A DNA stretch of 15,645 nt from Pseudomonadota bacterium (GTDB lineage Bacteria > Myxococcota_A > Polyangia > Polyangiales > Polyangiaceae): assembly GCA_023418705.1 (NCBI GenBank), contig JAEZYZ010000362.1, positions 1 through 15,645 on the forward strand, read 5' to 3'. Under the pieces are notes generated by a model, which saw only the letters and a program-made list of their open reading frames with translations, was not told the DNA's origin and did not search any database. Positions within the stretch are counted from its first letter, which is position 1, and every line of letters begins with the position of its first letter. The position numbers and the translations under genes were made by a program. Shown piece by piece: positions 6,314 through 12,978 of this stretch.

Positions 6314-8011
6314 ATGAAAGAAATCTACGGAAACACGACCGGGCTGCCGCCGAGCGCGCTCAAGGCACTGGAGCGGATCTATCGGCGGCGGGTCCCGAAC
6401 GACAAAATTGCCACCCCGGAGCTGATCCGCTCGCTCGCCGATGCCTCGGTCGAGACCAAGCGCCAGGTCGGCGCGCTGGTGCATCGCTCGGGTGACGTCG
6501 ACACGGTGATCGTCGGCAGCGCCACGGGCCTGATGCTGCCGGACATCGGCCGCCTGCGCGCGGCGCAGGGCCGCTTTCGGGCGCTGCGCCTGGTGCACAC
6601 GCACCTGTTCGGTGAGCCGCTGACGGAGGACGATCTCACCGATCTGACCCGGCTGCGGCTGGATCTGGTGGCCGCGATCTTAATCACTCCGGAAGGTGAT
6701 CCACGCTCCTGGACCTGGGCGTACAACGTCCCGGTCTACGACGAGCAGCCGCGCCGCCCGTACGAGGTGGTGGGACCGGTCCCCCACGGACAACCGGGGC
6801 CGCACTTCGGCGAGCTCATCGAGTCGCTCGAAGCGGAGTTCGCGCGCCAGGCGCGCACGCGCCCCGTCGCGCGGGACGGCCGGGCGCTGCTCTTGCACGT
6901 CGGCGAAAAGAAGCGCTCGGCCTCCTCGCGCGGCCAGGCGCGGCTCGACGAGCTGGAGAGCCTGGCGCGCACCGCAGGCGTCGAGGTCGTCGATCGCGTC
7001 CTGCAGCTGCGAGACCGGGTCGATCCGAAGTTCGTGCTCGGCCGCGGGAAGCTCGAGCAGGTGGTGATGCGCGCCATCGAGCTGGACGTCGAGACGCTGA
7101 TCTTCGACCAGGATCTGACGCCGGCCCAGGTGAGCGGGATCGCCGCCCACACGGATCTGAAGGTCATCGACCGTTCCCAGCTGATCTTGGACATCTTCGC
7201 GCAGCGCGCGGAGACCCGCGACGGCAAGCTCCAGGTGGAGCTGGCGCAGCTGAAGTACGCGCTGCCACGGCTGGGCAGCCGCGACGACGCCCTGAGCCGG
7301 CTCACCGGCGGCATCGGCGGGCGGGGTCCCGGCGAGACCAAGCTCGAAATTGGCCGGCGCCGCGCGCGCGAGCGGGTCCACCGGCTCGAGAAGGAGCTCA
7401 CGACGCTGGCCCGGCAGCGGGCGGAGCGGCGGCGGCGCCGGGCGCGCAGCGCGGTGCCGGTGATCGCGATCGTGGGCTACACCAACGCGGGCAAGAGCAC
7501 GTTGCTCAACACCCTCACGGACGCCGGCGTGCTGGCGGAGAACAAGCTGTTTGCCACGCTGGATACCCGCGCGCGGCAGCTGCGGTTGCTCGACGGCAGC
7601 GAGGCCGTGCTCACCGACACCGTGGGGTTCATCCGAGACATGCCCAAGGATCTGTTCGCCGCCTTCCGGGCGACCTTCGAAGAGGCCGCCGACGCCGATC
7701 TGCTGCTCGAGGTGGTGGACGCCTCCGATCCGCAGCTGAGCGAGCACCAGGCGACCACCCACGGCCTGCTCCGCGAGCTCGAGCTCGACACGCTGCCGCG
7801 CCTCACGGTGTACAACAAGGTCGACTTGCTGCCGGCCGCCGAGCGGACGGCGCTGGAGAGGGAGCCCAACGCCGTGACCATCTGCGCGCTGCGCAAGGAC
7901 ACCACTCGCCGGCTGCTCAAGCACATGGCGGAGCTGCTCGGCGCCGGCAACGGTGCTCAGCCCGCGCCGGAGCCGTTCGCCCCAGGCGACGGCGCCCTGC
8001 TGGCGACCTGA
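6314..8011 (+). CDS. hflX: GTPase HflX, long form
   Basis: HflX binds the 50S subunit and splits stalled or heat-damaged ribosomes, acting in the cytoplasm. At 565 residues it is longer than the E. coli type (about 430): residues 1-190 form an extra N-terminal domain (from MKEIYGNTTGLPPSALKALE, through TVIVGSATGLMLPDIGRLR and LVHTHL) seen in long HflX forms of other phyla. The HflX domain follows, with GRGKLEQV, DLTPAQ and the family signature TGGIGGRGPGETKLE (331-345), then an Arg-rich coiled-coil (346-378). The G domain has G1 GYTNAGKS (388-395), TLDT (415-418), G3 DTVGF (435-439) and G4 NKVD (501-504); the G5 region reads CALRKDTT and is atypical. The C-terminal tail is short. It is transcribed away from thrB, with no strong ribosome site (GAGG lies 14 nt upstream of the ATG). 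Confidence 0.96.
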   Translation: MKEIYGNTTGLPPSALKALERIYRRRVPNDKIATPELIRSLADASVETKRQVGALVHRSGDVDTVIVGSATGLMLPDIGRLRAAQGRFRALRLVHTHLFGEPLTEDDLTDLTRLRLDLVAAILITPEGDPRSWTWAYNVPVYDEQPRRPYEVVGPVPHGQPGPHFGELIESLEAEFARQARTRPVARDGRALLLHVGEKKRSASSRGQARLDELESLARTAGVEVVDRVLQLRDRVDPKFVLGRGKLEQVVMRAIELDVETLIFDQDLTPAQVSGIAAHTDLKVIDRSQLILDIFAQRAETRDGKLQVELAQLKYALPRLGSRDDALSRLTGGIGGRGPGETKLEIGRRRARERVHRLEKELTTLARQRAERRRRRARSAVPVIAIVGYTNAGKSTLLNTLTDAGVLAENKLFATLDTRARQLRLLDGSEAVLTDTVGFIRDMPKDLFAAFRATFEEAADADLLLEVVDASDPQLSEHQATTHGLLRELELDTLPRLTVYNKVDLLPAAERTALEREPNAVTICALRKDTTRRLLKHMAELLGAGNGAQPAPEPFAPGDGALLAT

Positions 8012-8086
8012 TCGCCCGCCGCCCGACCCACGGGGCAGCACCGCGGCGGGGTTGAACCGCTGATGCACGTTGCCACGGTCCGGGCG

Positions 8087-8116
8087 CGCCGCGCCTCGGC
8101 GTTTCTGGCGTTTTTT
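8087..8116 (+). terminator. Possible intrinsic terminator after hflX
   Basis: A 5-bp stem, CGCCG (8087-8091) with CGGCG (8097-8101), is followed by TTT, a short break and a run of six T at 8111-8116. The hairpin is weak and lies about 75 nt downstream of hflX, so the call is tentative. It would separate hflX from the formyltransferase-deacetylase pair. Confidence 0.35.
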
Positions 8117-8209
8117 GGGCAGCTCGACCGGCGACGCGGGGGTGGCACCGGCGTTGCACCGGGGTGCGCCAGCTCACGCGACGAGAAGTCTTTGCCGCGA
8201 GGTGCCGGC

Positions 8210-9022
8210 ATGAGAACGCTTTTGATTTGTCATCACGATGCGCCGCTCGACCGGGTCGTCTTGGCGCGCTGGCTTGCTGCGACCAGCGAGCTTGCGGGCC
8301 TCTTGGTGATTCAGGAGCCGCCCGGGCGCCTGCACCGCCGCGTCAAACGTGAGATCCAGCGCGTGGGACCCTTGCGTTTCCTCGACGTGATGGCGTTCCG
8401 GGTCTATCAGCGCGTGCACTTGGCGGAGCGCGACGGGCGCTGGGAGGCCGAGCAGGTCGAGCGCCTGAGCCGTGTCTACCCCGAGCTGCCCGCGGATCTG
8501 CCGGTGCTGCTCACCCGCTCCCCCAACAGCGAAGCGGCGCGGGACTTCATCGCCCGCTGCCGGCCGGATCTGATGCTGGCGCGCTGCAAATCGCTGCTGA
8601 AAGAAGAGGTGTTCTCGATCCCGACCAAGGGCACCTTCGTGATGCACCCGGGGATCTGCCCCGAGTACCGCAACGCCCACGGCTGCTTCTGGGCGCTGGC
8701 GAGCGGGGACCTCGATCGGGTGGGCATGACCCTGCTCCGCATCGATCGGGGCGTCGATACGGGGCCGATCTTTGGCTACTTCCACACGGCCGTGGACGAG
8801 CTCGCCGAGTCGCATTTCGTGATCCAAAACCGTGTCGTCCTGGACAACCTGCCGCAGATCGCCGACCTGCTGCAGCGGATCGACGCTGGAACCGCCGTCC
8901 CCATCCAGACCGCCGGCAGATCGTCACGCGCCTGGGGCCAGCCCTGGCTGTCGAGCTACCTGCGCTGGAAGCATCAAGCTCGAAGGAGGAGCCGTGCGCG
9001 TCAATACGCTACTTTATCATGA
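8210..9022 (+). CDS. Formyltransferase-family protein, polysaccharide-type context
   Basis: A 270-residue protein of the formyl_trans_N fold, the group that uses formyl-tetrahydrofolate to formylate amines (Met-tRNA, GAR, sugar nucleotides). The core signature is GTFVMHPGICPEYRNAHGCFWALASGD followed by VGMTLLRIDRGVDTGPI, quoted here in two parts (141-167 and 171-187). The His (H146) and Asp (D183) of the usual Asn-His-Asp set are present, but the Asn position two residues before the His is Val144. The start is the ATG at 8210, with GAGGTG 5 nt upstream; a longer in-frame ORF from 8063 has a non-coding-like Arg/Gly-rich beginning. The gene overlaps the deacetylase gene by 29 nt. Together they suggest modification of an amino sugar in a surface polysaccharide. 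The substrate is unknown, and the missing Asn makes the reaction uncertain. Confidence 0.82.
   Translation: MRTLLICHHDAPLDRVVLARWLAATSELAGLLVIQEPPGRLHRRVKREIQRVGPLRFLDVMAFRVYQRVHLAERDGRWEAEQVERLSRVYPELPADLPVLLTRSPNSEAARDFIARCRPDLMLARCKSLLKEEVFSIPTKGTFVMHPGICPEYRNAHGCFWALASGDLDRVGMTLLRIDRGVDTGPIFGYFHTAVDELAESHFVIQNRVVLDNLPQIADLLQRIDAGTAVPIQTAGRSSRAWGQPWLSSYLRWKHQARRRSRARQYATLS
8983..8996 (+). promoter_or_regulatory. Strong ribosome binding site for a GTG start
   Basis: AAGGAGGA (8983-8990) is followed after 3 nt by GTG at 8994. This near-consensus site lies inside the end of the formyltransferase gene and fixes the start of the deacetylase. Without it, the same frame extends back to 8832 through residues that are only a shadow of the overlapping gene. 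Confidence 0.75.
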
Positions 9023-9836
9023 CGTCATCGAGAACGGCCGCTACACCGACAGCGGGTTCGCCGGACGCGGCGCCGACGTCTACAAGCTCGATCGGCGGCG
9101 CTTCGCCGAAGATCTGGACCGGTTCGCCGCGACCCTGCCCGAGCGGATCCTGCGGTTCGACGATCTCGTGCTGCCGGGAGAACGCCGCTCGAGCCCCTTC
9201 TCGCTCCGCCCAGCCGCCGGACGCGGCGTGCTGTTGACGTTCGACGACGGCGGCAGCTCTGCGCACGCCGTCATCGCCGACGAGCTCGAGAAGCGCGGAT
9301 TTCGCGGGGTGTTCTTCGTCACGACCGACTACATCGACCAGCCGGGCTTCTTGACCCGCCCTCAAATCCGGGATCTTCACCGACGCGGGCACGCCATCGG
9401 CAGTCACTCCGGCTCACACCCGGAGCGCATCTCCGGGCTGCCCTTCCCGTCGCTCCTGGACGAGTGGGTGCGCAGCGCCGACCGGCTCGCGAACATCCTC
9501 GGCGACGAGATCGCGACCGCGTCCGTCCCGGGCGGGTTCTACTCCTTCGAGGTCGCGCGCGCGGCGTCCTTCGCCGGCATCCGTGTCCTGTTCACCTCGG
9601 AGCCCACGGATCGCCACTGGCGCGTGGAGAGCGCGCTCGTGTTCGGGCGCTACACCGTCAGCCAGTGGACCAGCAGCGCGCACGCCCTGGCGATGGCGCG
9701 CGGCGATCTCTACCCGTGCCTGCGGCAGTGGTCGATCTGGAACGCCAAGAAGGCCGCCAAGACCGTCGCCGGGCCGCTGTACGCCAGGGCCCGCACCGCC
9801 CTGCTCGGCGCCCGCATGCCGTACGAGGCGGCGTAG
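8994..9836 (+). CDS. Polysaccharide deacetylase (NodB-type, CE4)
   Basis: A 280-residue carbohydrate esterase 4 protein that would remove N-acetyl groups from an amino-sugar polymer or precursor using a divalent metal. Motif 1 is TFDDGG (82-87; D84 the probable base and D85 a metal ligand), and motif 2 is SHSGSHP (137-143; H138 and H142 the metal ligands). The N-terminal NTLLYHDV is typical of the family, and VPGGFY (178-183) fits motif 3. There is no signal peptide or membrane segment, so it may act in the cytoplasm or be released by other means. The start is GTG 8994 with a strong ribosome site. It overlaps the formyltransferase-like gene by 29 nt, implying coupled translation; deacetylation would free the amine that a formyltransferase could use. 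That joint pathway is my inference. Confidence 0.88.
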   Translation: MRVNTLLYHDVIENGRYTDSGFAGRGADVYKLDRRRFAEDLDRFAATLPERILRFDDLVLPGERRSSPFSLRPAAGRGVLLTFDDGGSSAHAVIADELEKRGFRGVFFVTTDYIDQPGFLTRPQIRDLHRRGHAIGSHSGSHPERISGLPFPSLLDEWVRSADRLANILGDEIATASVPGGFYSFEVARAASFAGIRVLFTSEPTDRHWRVESALVFGRYTVSQWTSSAHALAMARGDLYPCLRQWSIWNAKKAAKTVAGPLYARARTALLGARMPYEAA

Positions 9837-9917
9837 CGCCGGAAGATGCCGAGCCACCACCCCCCGGATAGTTCACCGCAACGAGCTCACCTGCTTTTTG
9901 TCACGAGAAGGGCATCA

Positions 9918-9930
9918 GGGCCTTCGGCCC
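9918..9930. repeat. Small hairpin downstream of the deacetylase gene
   Basis: GGGCC (9918-9922) and GGCCC (9926-9930) flank a TTC loop, a stable stem type often seen in 3' ends. A second short repeat, GTGAAA (9942-9947) with TTTCAC (9953-9958), follows. The 277-bp gap 9837-10113 holds these and the stronger hairpin at 10030; I see no gene in it. Confidence 0.35.
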
Positions 9931-10029
9931 ACCTCGAGTCGGTGAAAACGGATTTCACGACTGAGACAGCGCGCCGTGTCGACGAGTCTGGCTCGGAGAT
10001 TGGTCACAGGAAGGTCGGAAGATCGGAAG

Positions 10030-10052
10030 GGGGACCGACGTCGTCGGTCCCC
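10030..10052. terminator. Strong perfect hairpin between converging genes
   Basis: GGGGACCGAC (10030-10039) and GTCGGTCCCC (10043-10052) form a perfect 10-bp stem with a GTC loop. It lies between the 3' ends of the deacetylase gene (plus) and typA (minus), 61 nt from the typA stop, so it could end both transcripts. Neither side has a real T-tract, so it may protect 3' ends or work with Rho. The hexamer GATCGG repeats on both flanks (10021-10026 and 10053-10058). Confidence 0.6.
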
Positions 10053-10113
10053 GATCGGAGGCGATCTCGAGCGGCGCGACGTGAACCGCTGTGGTCGCGA
10101 CTGTTTCCGGGAG

Positions 10114-11931
10114 TCACTCCGCGTCGCGGCGGGGGCGGCGGTTGGTGTCGAGCACGGCCTTGCGCACGCGGATCGCGTCCGGCGTGACCTCCAAGAGCTC
10201 GTCGCGATCGATGAACTCGAGCGCCGTGTCGATCGTGAACACCAGCGGGGGCGTCAGGATGACGTTCTCGTCGCGCCCGGCCGCGCGGATGTTGGTGAGC
10301 TTCTTCTCGCGCGTGACGTTCACGTCCAGGTCGTTGGCGCGGTTGTGCTCCCCGATGACCATGCCTTCGTACACCGACACCCCGGCGTCGATGAACAAGA
10401 CCCCCCGCGGCTGCAGGTGAAAGAGCGCGTAGGGCGTGGCGACGCCGGCGCGGTCGGCGACGATCGCCCCGTTCGGCCGCCGCAGCATCGGTCCGGCGTA
10501 CGGCTGCCAGCCGTCGAACAGCGTGTTCAAGAGCCCCATCCCGCGCGTCTCCGTCAAGAACGCGGAGCGGAAGCCGATGAGCCCGCGCGACGGCACCCTG
10601 AACTCCATGCGGGTGCGGCCGAACCCCAGGTTTGCCATCTTCATCATCTGGCCGCGGCGCTCGCCGAGCCGCGTCGTGACGGGCCCGACGTACTGCTCCG
10701 GCACGTCGACCACCACCCGCTCGACCGGCTCGGACTTTTGCCCGTCGATCTCACGGGTGACCACCTCGGGCATGCCGAGCGCGAACTCGTACCCCTCGCG
10801 CCGCATGGTCTCGGCCAGGATCGCCAGCATCAGCTCACCCCGGCCGTACACCAAGAGCGCGTCCGGCTCGTCCGTCTCCTCGACCCGTAGGGCCAAATTC
10901 CGCTTCGCTTCGCGGAACAGCCGATCGCGCAGGTGGCGCGAGGTGACCCATTTCCCCGATTTGCCCGCGAACGGCGAGGTGTTCACGACGAACCGGATGG
11001 TGATCGTCGGCTCCTCCACTCGAATGCGAGGCAGCGGCTCGACATGGGCGACGTCGCACAGCGTGTCGCCGATCTGCACGTCCTCCATGCCGGACACCGC
11101 GACGATGTCCCCCGCCCGCGCGCGCTCGAGCTTCACCCGCCGCGGCCCCTCGAAGCCGAACACGGCGCTGATCCGGCACTGCTTCTTGCCGTCCTGCTGC
11201 ACCAGCACGATCGAGTCGCCCGACGCGATCGTCCCGCGGGCGACGCGCCCGATGCCGAGCCGCCCGACGTAGTCGTCGTGCTCGATGTTGTGCACGAGCA
11301 GCTGCAGCGGCCCGGAGGGATCTCCGGCCGGCGGCGCCACCCGCTCCAGGATCGTCTCGAACAGCGGCTCGAGGCTCTTGCCCTCGTCTTCGAGCGCGCG
11401 CTTGGCGATCCCCGCCTTGCCGATGGCGTAGATCACCGGGAAGTTCGCCTGCGCGTCGCTCGCCTCCAGATCGCAGAACAAGTCGAAGATCTCGTTCAGC
11501 ACCTCGTCGGGGCGCGCGTCCTGGCGATCGATCTTGTTGATGACCACGATGATCGGCAGCCCGAGCTCCACCGCCTTCATCAACACGAAGCGCGTCTGGG
11601 GCAGCGGCCCCTCGGCGGCGTCCACCAGCAAGATCGCGCCGTCCGCCATCTTGAGCGTCCGCTCCACCTCGCCCCCGAAGTCGGCGTGACCCGGCGTGTC
11701 GATGATGTTGATGACGGTGTCGCGAAAGCGAACGCTGCAGTGCTTGGCGAGGATGGTGATGCCACGCTCGCGCTCGAGCGCCTCACTGTCCATCACCCGG
11801 TCCTGGACCTGTTCGTGGGCGCCGAAGACCCCGGTTTGACGCAGCATGGCGTCGACCAAGGTGGTCTTGCCATGATCGACGTGAGCGATGATGGCGATGT
11901 TTCGCAGCTGGGAAGCGGGGCTTGGTTGCAT
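10114..11931 (-). CDS. typA: Ribosome-associated translational GTPase TypA/BipA
   Basis: TypA/BipA is an EF-G-like GTPase that binds the 70S ribosome and supports 50S assembly, mainly under cold or stress. At 605 residues it has the family's length. G motifs are AHVDHGKT (16-23), RGIT in switch I (56-59), DTPGH (78-82) and NKID (132-135). Domain II, an EF-G-like domain III, domain V (VERVVVDVPEQYVGPV) and the unique C-terminal domain (from VPSRGLIGFRSAF to the GEHNRANDLDVNV and KKLTNIRAAGRDE motifs) are complete. The ATG at 11931 is the only good start: the conserved LRNIAIIAHVDHGKT begins at residue 9. No ribosome site precedes it; instead a hairpin and seven T sit directly upstream (listed separately). 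It is a single-gene unit facing away from the Tudor lipoprotein gene. Confidence 0.98.
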   Translation of the reverse strand: MQPSPASQLRNIAIIAHVDHGKTTLVDAMLRQTGVFGAHEQVQDRVMDSEALERERGITILAKHCSVRFRDTVINIIDTPGHADFGGEVERTLKMADGAILLVDAAEGPLPQTRFVLMKAVELGLPIIVVINKIDRQDARPDEVLNEIFDLFCDLEASDAQANFPVIYAIGKAGIAKRALEDEGKSLEPLFETILERVAPPAGDPSGPLQLLVHNIEHDDYVGRLGIGRVARGTIASGDSIVLVQQDGKKQCRISAVFGFEGPRRVKLERARAGDIVAVSGMEDVQIGDTLCDVAHVEPLPRIRVEEPTITIRFVVNTSPFAGKSGKWVTSRHLRDRLFREAKRNLALRVEETDEPDALLVYGRGELMLAILAETMRREGYEFALGMPEVVTREIDGQKSEPVERVVVDVPEQYVGPVTTRLGERRGQMMKMANLGFGRTRMEFRVPSRGLIGFRSAFLTETRGMGLLNTLFDGWQPYAGPMLRRPNGAIVADRAGVATPYALFHLQPRGVLFIDAGVSVYEGMVIGEHNRANDLDVNVTREKKLTNIRAAGRDENVILTPPLVFTIDTALEFIDRDELLEVTPDAIRVRKAVLDTNRRPRRDAE

Positions 11932-11932
11932 G

Positions 11933-11955
11933 AAAAAAAGCCGCTCGGCGCGGCT
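11933..11955 (-). terminator. Intrinsic-terminator-like hairpin directly before the typA start codon
   Basis: On the minus strand AGCCGC, a 5-nt loop and GCGGCT are followed by a run of T (seven in all, the first closing the stem), then C and the typA ATG. This is the textbook form of an intrinsic terminator, but it lies in the typA leader, with no gene upstream on that strand. It could be an attenuator or an RNA element covering the initiation region. The plus strand has no T-tract here. Confidence 0.6.
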
Positions 11956-11993
11956 GGGGGTCGCGCTCTACCCTGCAACCCGGGTCCGCGCAA

Positions 11994-12002
11994 CCGAGCG
12001 GC
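11994..12002 (-). promoter_or_regulatory. Possible antiterminator segment in the typA leader
   Basis: The minus-strand GCCGCTCGG here is a perfect 9-nt complement of CCGAGCGGC inside the hairpin (11940-11948). If it is transcribed, the two could pair and disrupt the terminator stem. A weak sigma-70-like pair (TTGCGC at 11993-11988, TAGAGC 17 nt later) would instead start transcription downstream of this segment, so the role is open. Confidence 0.25.
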
Positions 12003-12009
12003 GGGCAGA

Positions 12010-12036
12010 AACGACAGCCGGGAACGACAGCCTGGG
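12010..12036. repeat. Tandem 13-nt direct repeat in the typA-lipoprotein gap
   Basis: AACGACAGCC occurs at 12010-12019 and again at 12023-12032, each followed by a G-rich triplet or quartet. The repeat spacing is 13 nt. It is upstream of both divergent genes, so a binding site is possible, but there is no direct evidence. Confidence 0.4.
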
Positions 12037-12062
12037 AGGGGCGCGGGTCGGTCCCGGCCGGC

Positions 12063-12079
12063 GGGCGCTTGCAGCGCCC
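12063..12079. repeat. Perfect inverted repeat upstream of the Tudor lipoprotein gene
   Basis: GGGCGCT (12063-12069) and AGCGCCC (12073-12079) flank a TGC loop, 24 nt before the lipoprotein start. It could be an operator or an mRNA hairpin. No T-tract follows. Confidence 0.45.
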
Positions 12080-12102
12080 TCACATCCCCCTAAACTGCCG
12101 GC

Positions 12103-12573
12103 GTGCGCTGGTTATTGCTGTGCGCCGGCCTGCTCGCCGTGGCCTGCAAAAAACCTTACCGAATCGGCGAGTACGTGCTCGTCGAGTGGGAGGGCCACGA
12201 CTACCCGGCCTACATCATCGACACCAAGGGCCCCGATCGCTACCGCGTGCACTTCGAGGGCTATGACACCCGCTGGGACCAGGACGTCACCCTCGACCGC
12301 ATCAAGGGGCGCGCCGAGCCCAACGCCCCCCGCCCCCCCGCGCCCGCCAAGGGCGCACGAGCGGCCGGCATCCCCGAGAAGGCCGCCGACGCCTCCGCCC
12401 CCGTCAGCCTTTACAAACCCGGCGACCGCGTCCGCGTCCGCTGGCGCGGCTCCGTCTACCCCGCCACCATCGTCGGCGTCGTCGCCAACGACAAGCTCCT
12501 CATCCACTACGACGGCCACGAGAGCGCCTGGGACGAGACCGTGGGATTGGATCGCATCGTCTCGAAGCGGTGA
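12103..12573 (+). CDS. Lipoprotein with two Tudor/chromo-knot-like repeats
   Basis: A 156-residue protein with a short hydrophobic leader ending in LLAVAC, a lipobox, so C15 would be lipidated and the protein anchored outside the cytoplasm. The mature part holds two modules of exactly 49 residues, 19-67 and 104-152, with 20 of 49 positions identical. Shared positions include Y..G..V.V.W.G, YPA.I, H..G, WD and V.LDRI. This pattern is that of small SH3-like barrels such as Tudor-knot/chromo-barrel or Agenet domains, usually binders of modified peptides or RNA in eukaryotes. A Pro/Ala-rich linker (70-103) separates them. The start is GTG 12103; it gives the signal peptide directly and no better start is seen, though no clear ribosome site precedes it. 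The ligand and function are unknown. Confidence 0.85.
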   Translation: MRWLLLCAGLLAVACKKPYRIGEYVLVEWEGHDYPAYIIDTKGPDRYRVHFEGYDTRWDQDVTLDRIKGRAEPNAPRPPAPAKGARAAGIPEKAADASAPVSLYKPGDRVRVRWRGSVYPATIVGVVANDKLLIHYDGHESAWDETVGLDRIVSKR

Positions 12574-12629
12574 GGTGACGCCCTCCCCAGGGGCGATCGA
12601 CACGCGGCGCCCGCTCCGTTTGAGGGCAT

Positions 12630-12669
12630 CCTCAGAGCATGAGATCTGAGGGTGTATAGGGATCTCATG
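12630..12669. repeat. Two overlapping, mutually exclusive inverted repeats at a start codon
   Basis: CCTCAGA (12630-12636) pairs with TCTGAGG (12645-12651). Overlapping it, CATGAGATC (12638-12646) pairs perfectly with GATCTCATG (12661-12669), and the latter includes the ATG of the small ORF at 12667. The two stems share bases and cannot form together. A TATAGG -10-like sequence (12655-12660) lies between the arms of the second repeat. Confidence 0.45.
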
Positions 12670-12813
12670 AACACAGCGTTGACCTCCTTGTCCGATGACG
12701 AGCTGCACGCCGTCGTGCGGCGGCTCACCGCGCGCTCCAACGTCACCCGCGCCGACCTGCTCGCGCACCTCGGAGAGGTGGAAGAGCGCGGCATCCACCG
12801 GGACCGAGCTTGA
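12667..12813 (+). pseudogene. 48-codon N-terminal remnant of an HNH-endonuclease-type family protein
   Basis: The ORF encodes 48 residues beginning MNTALTSLSDDELHAVVRRL and continuing with ADLLAHLGEVEERGIHRDRA before a TGA. From memory, this matches the N-terminal helical region of large multi-copy proteins in Myxococcota that carry a C-terminal HNH nuclease motif; those continue with a Cys-Ser-Ser-Leu-type segment just where this one stops. The missing remainder suggests truncation, though a short expressed peptide cannot be excluded. A GGGA site 4 nt before the ATG and a -10-like TATAGG are still present. In another frame just after the stop, GRCAYADDRGQPC (from 12818) vaguely recalls the start of an HNH zinc-binding region, which would fit an internal deletion. 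That last point is weak. Confidence 0.5.
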
Positions 12814-12978
12814 GCGGACGTTGTGCGTACGCCGACGATCGGGGCCAACCCTGCCCTGATCCGCGCGCGCTGGCGCGGCGCCCCTGTGGTGCGTCGGCAC
12901 GTTGGCCGCCAGCGTGGTGAAATTCGGAAGGGACGGTGTCTCGAGCCACGCACGCACGGGGGGCCTGCACCGCTCCCC

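Noticed and set aside
6680..8068. Long minus-strand open frame opposite hflX
   Set aside because: hflX is complete with all G motifs; the antisense frame is Arg/Gln/His-rich with no domain pattern.
8832..8993. Longer N-terminus for the deacetylase
   Set aside because: The extra residues are a frame-shifted shadow of the formyltransferase-like gene; a near-perfect ribosome site marks GTG 8994.
10933..12093. Long plus-strand open frame opposite typA
   Set aside because: typA is complete on the minus strand; the opposite frame is low-complexity and shows no motif.
12112..12957. Minus-strand open frame opposite the Tudor lipoprotein and the HNH remnant
   Set aside because: Gly/Val/Asp-rich shadow; the plus strand has a lipobox and two internal repeats of equal length.
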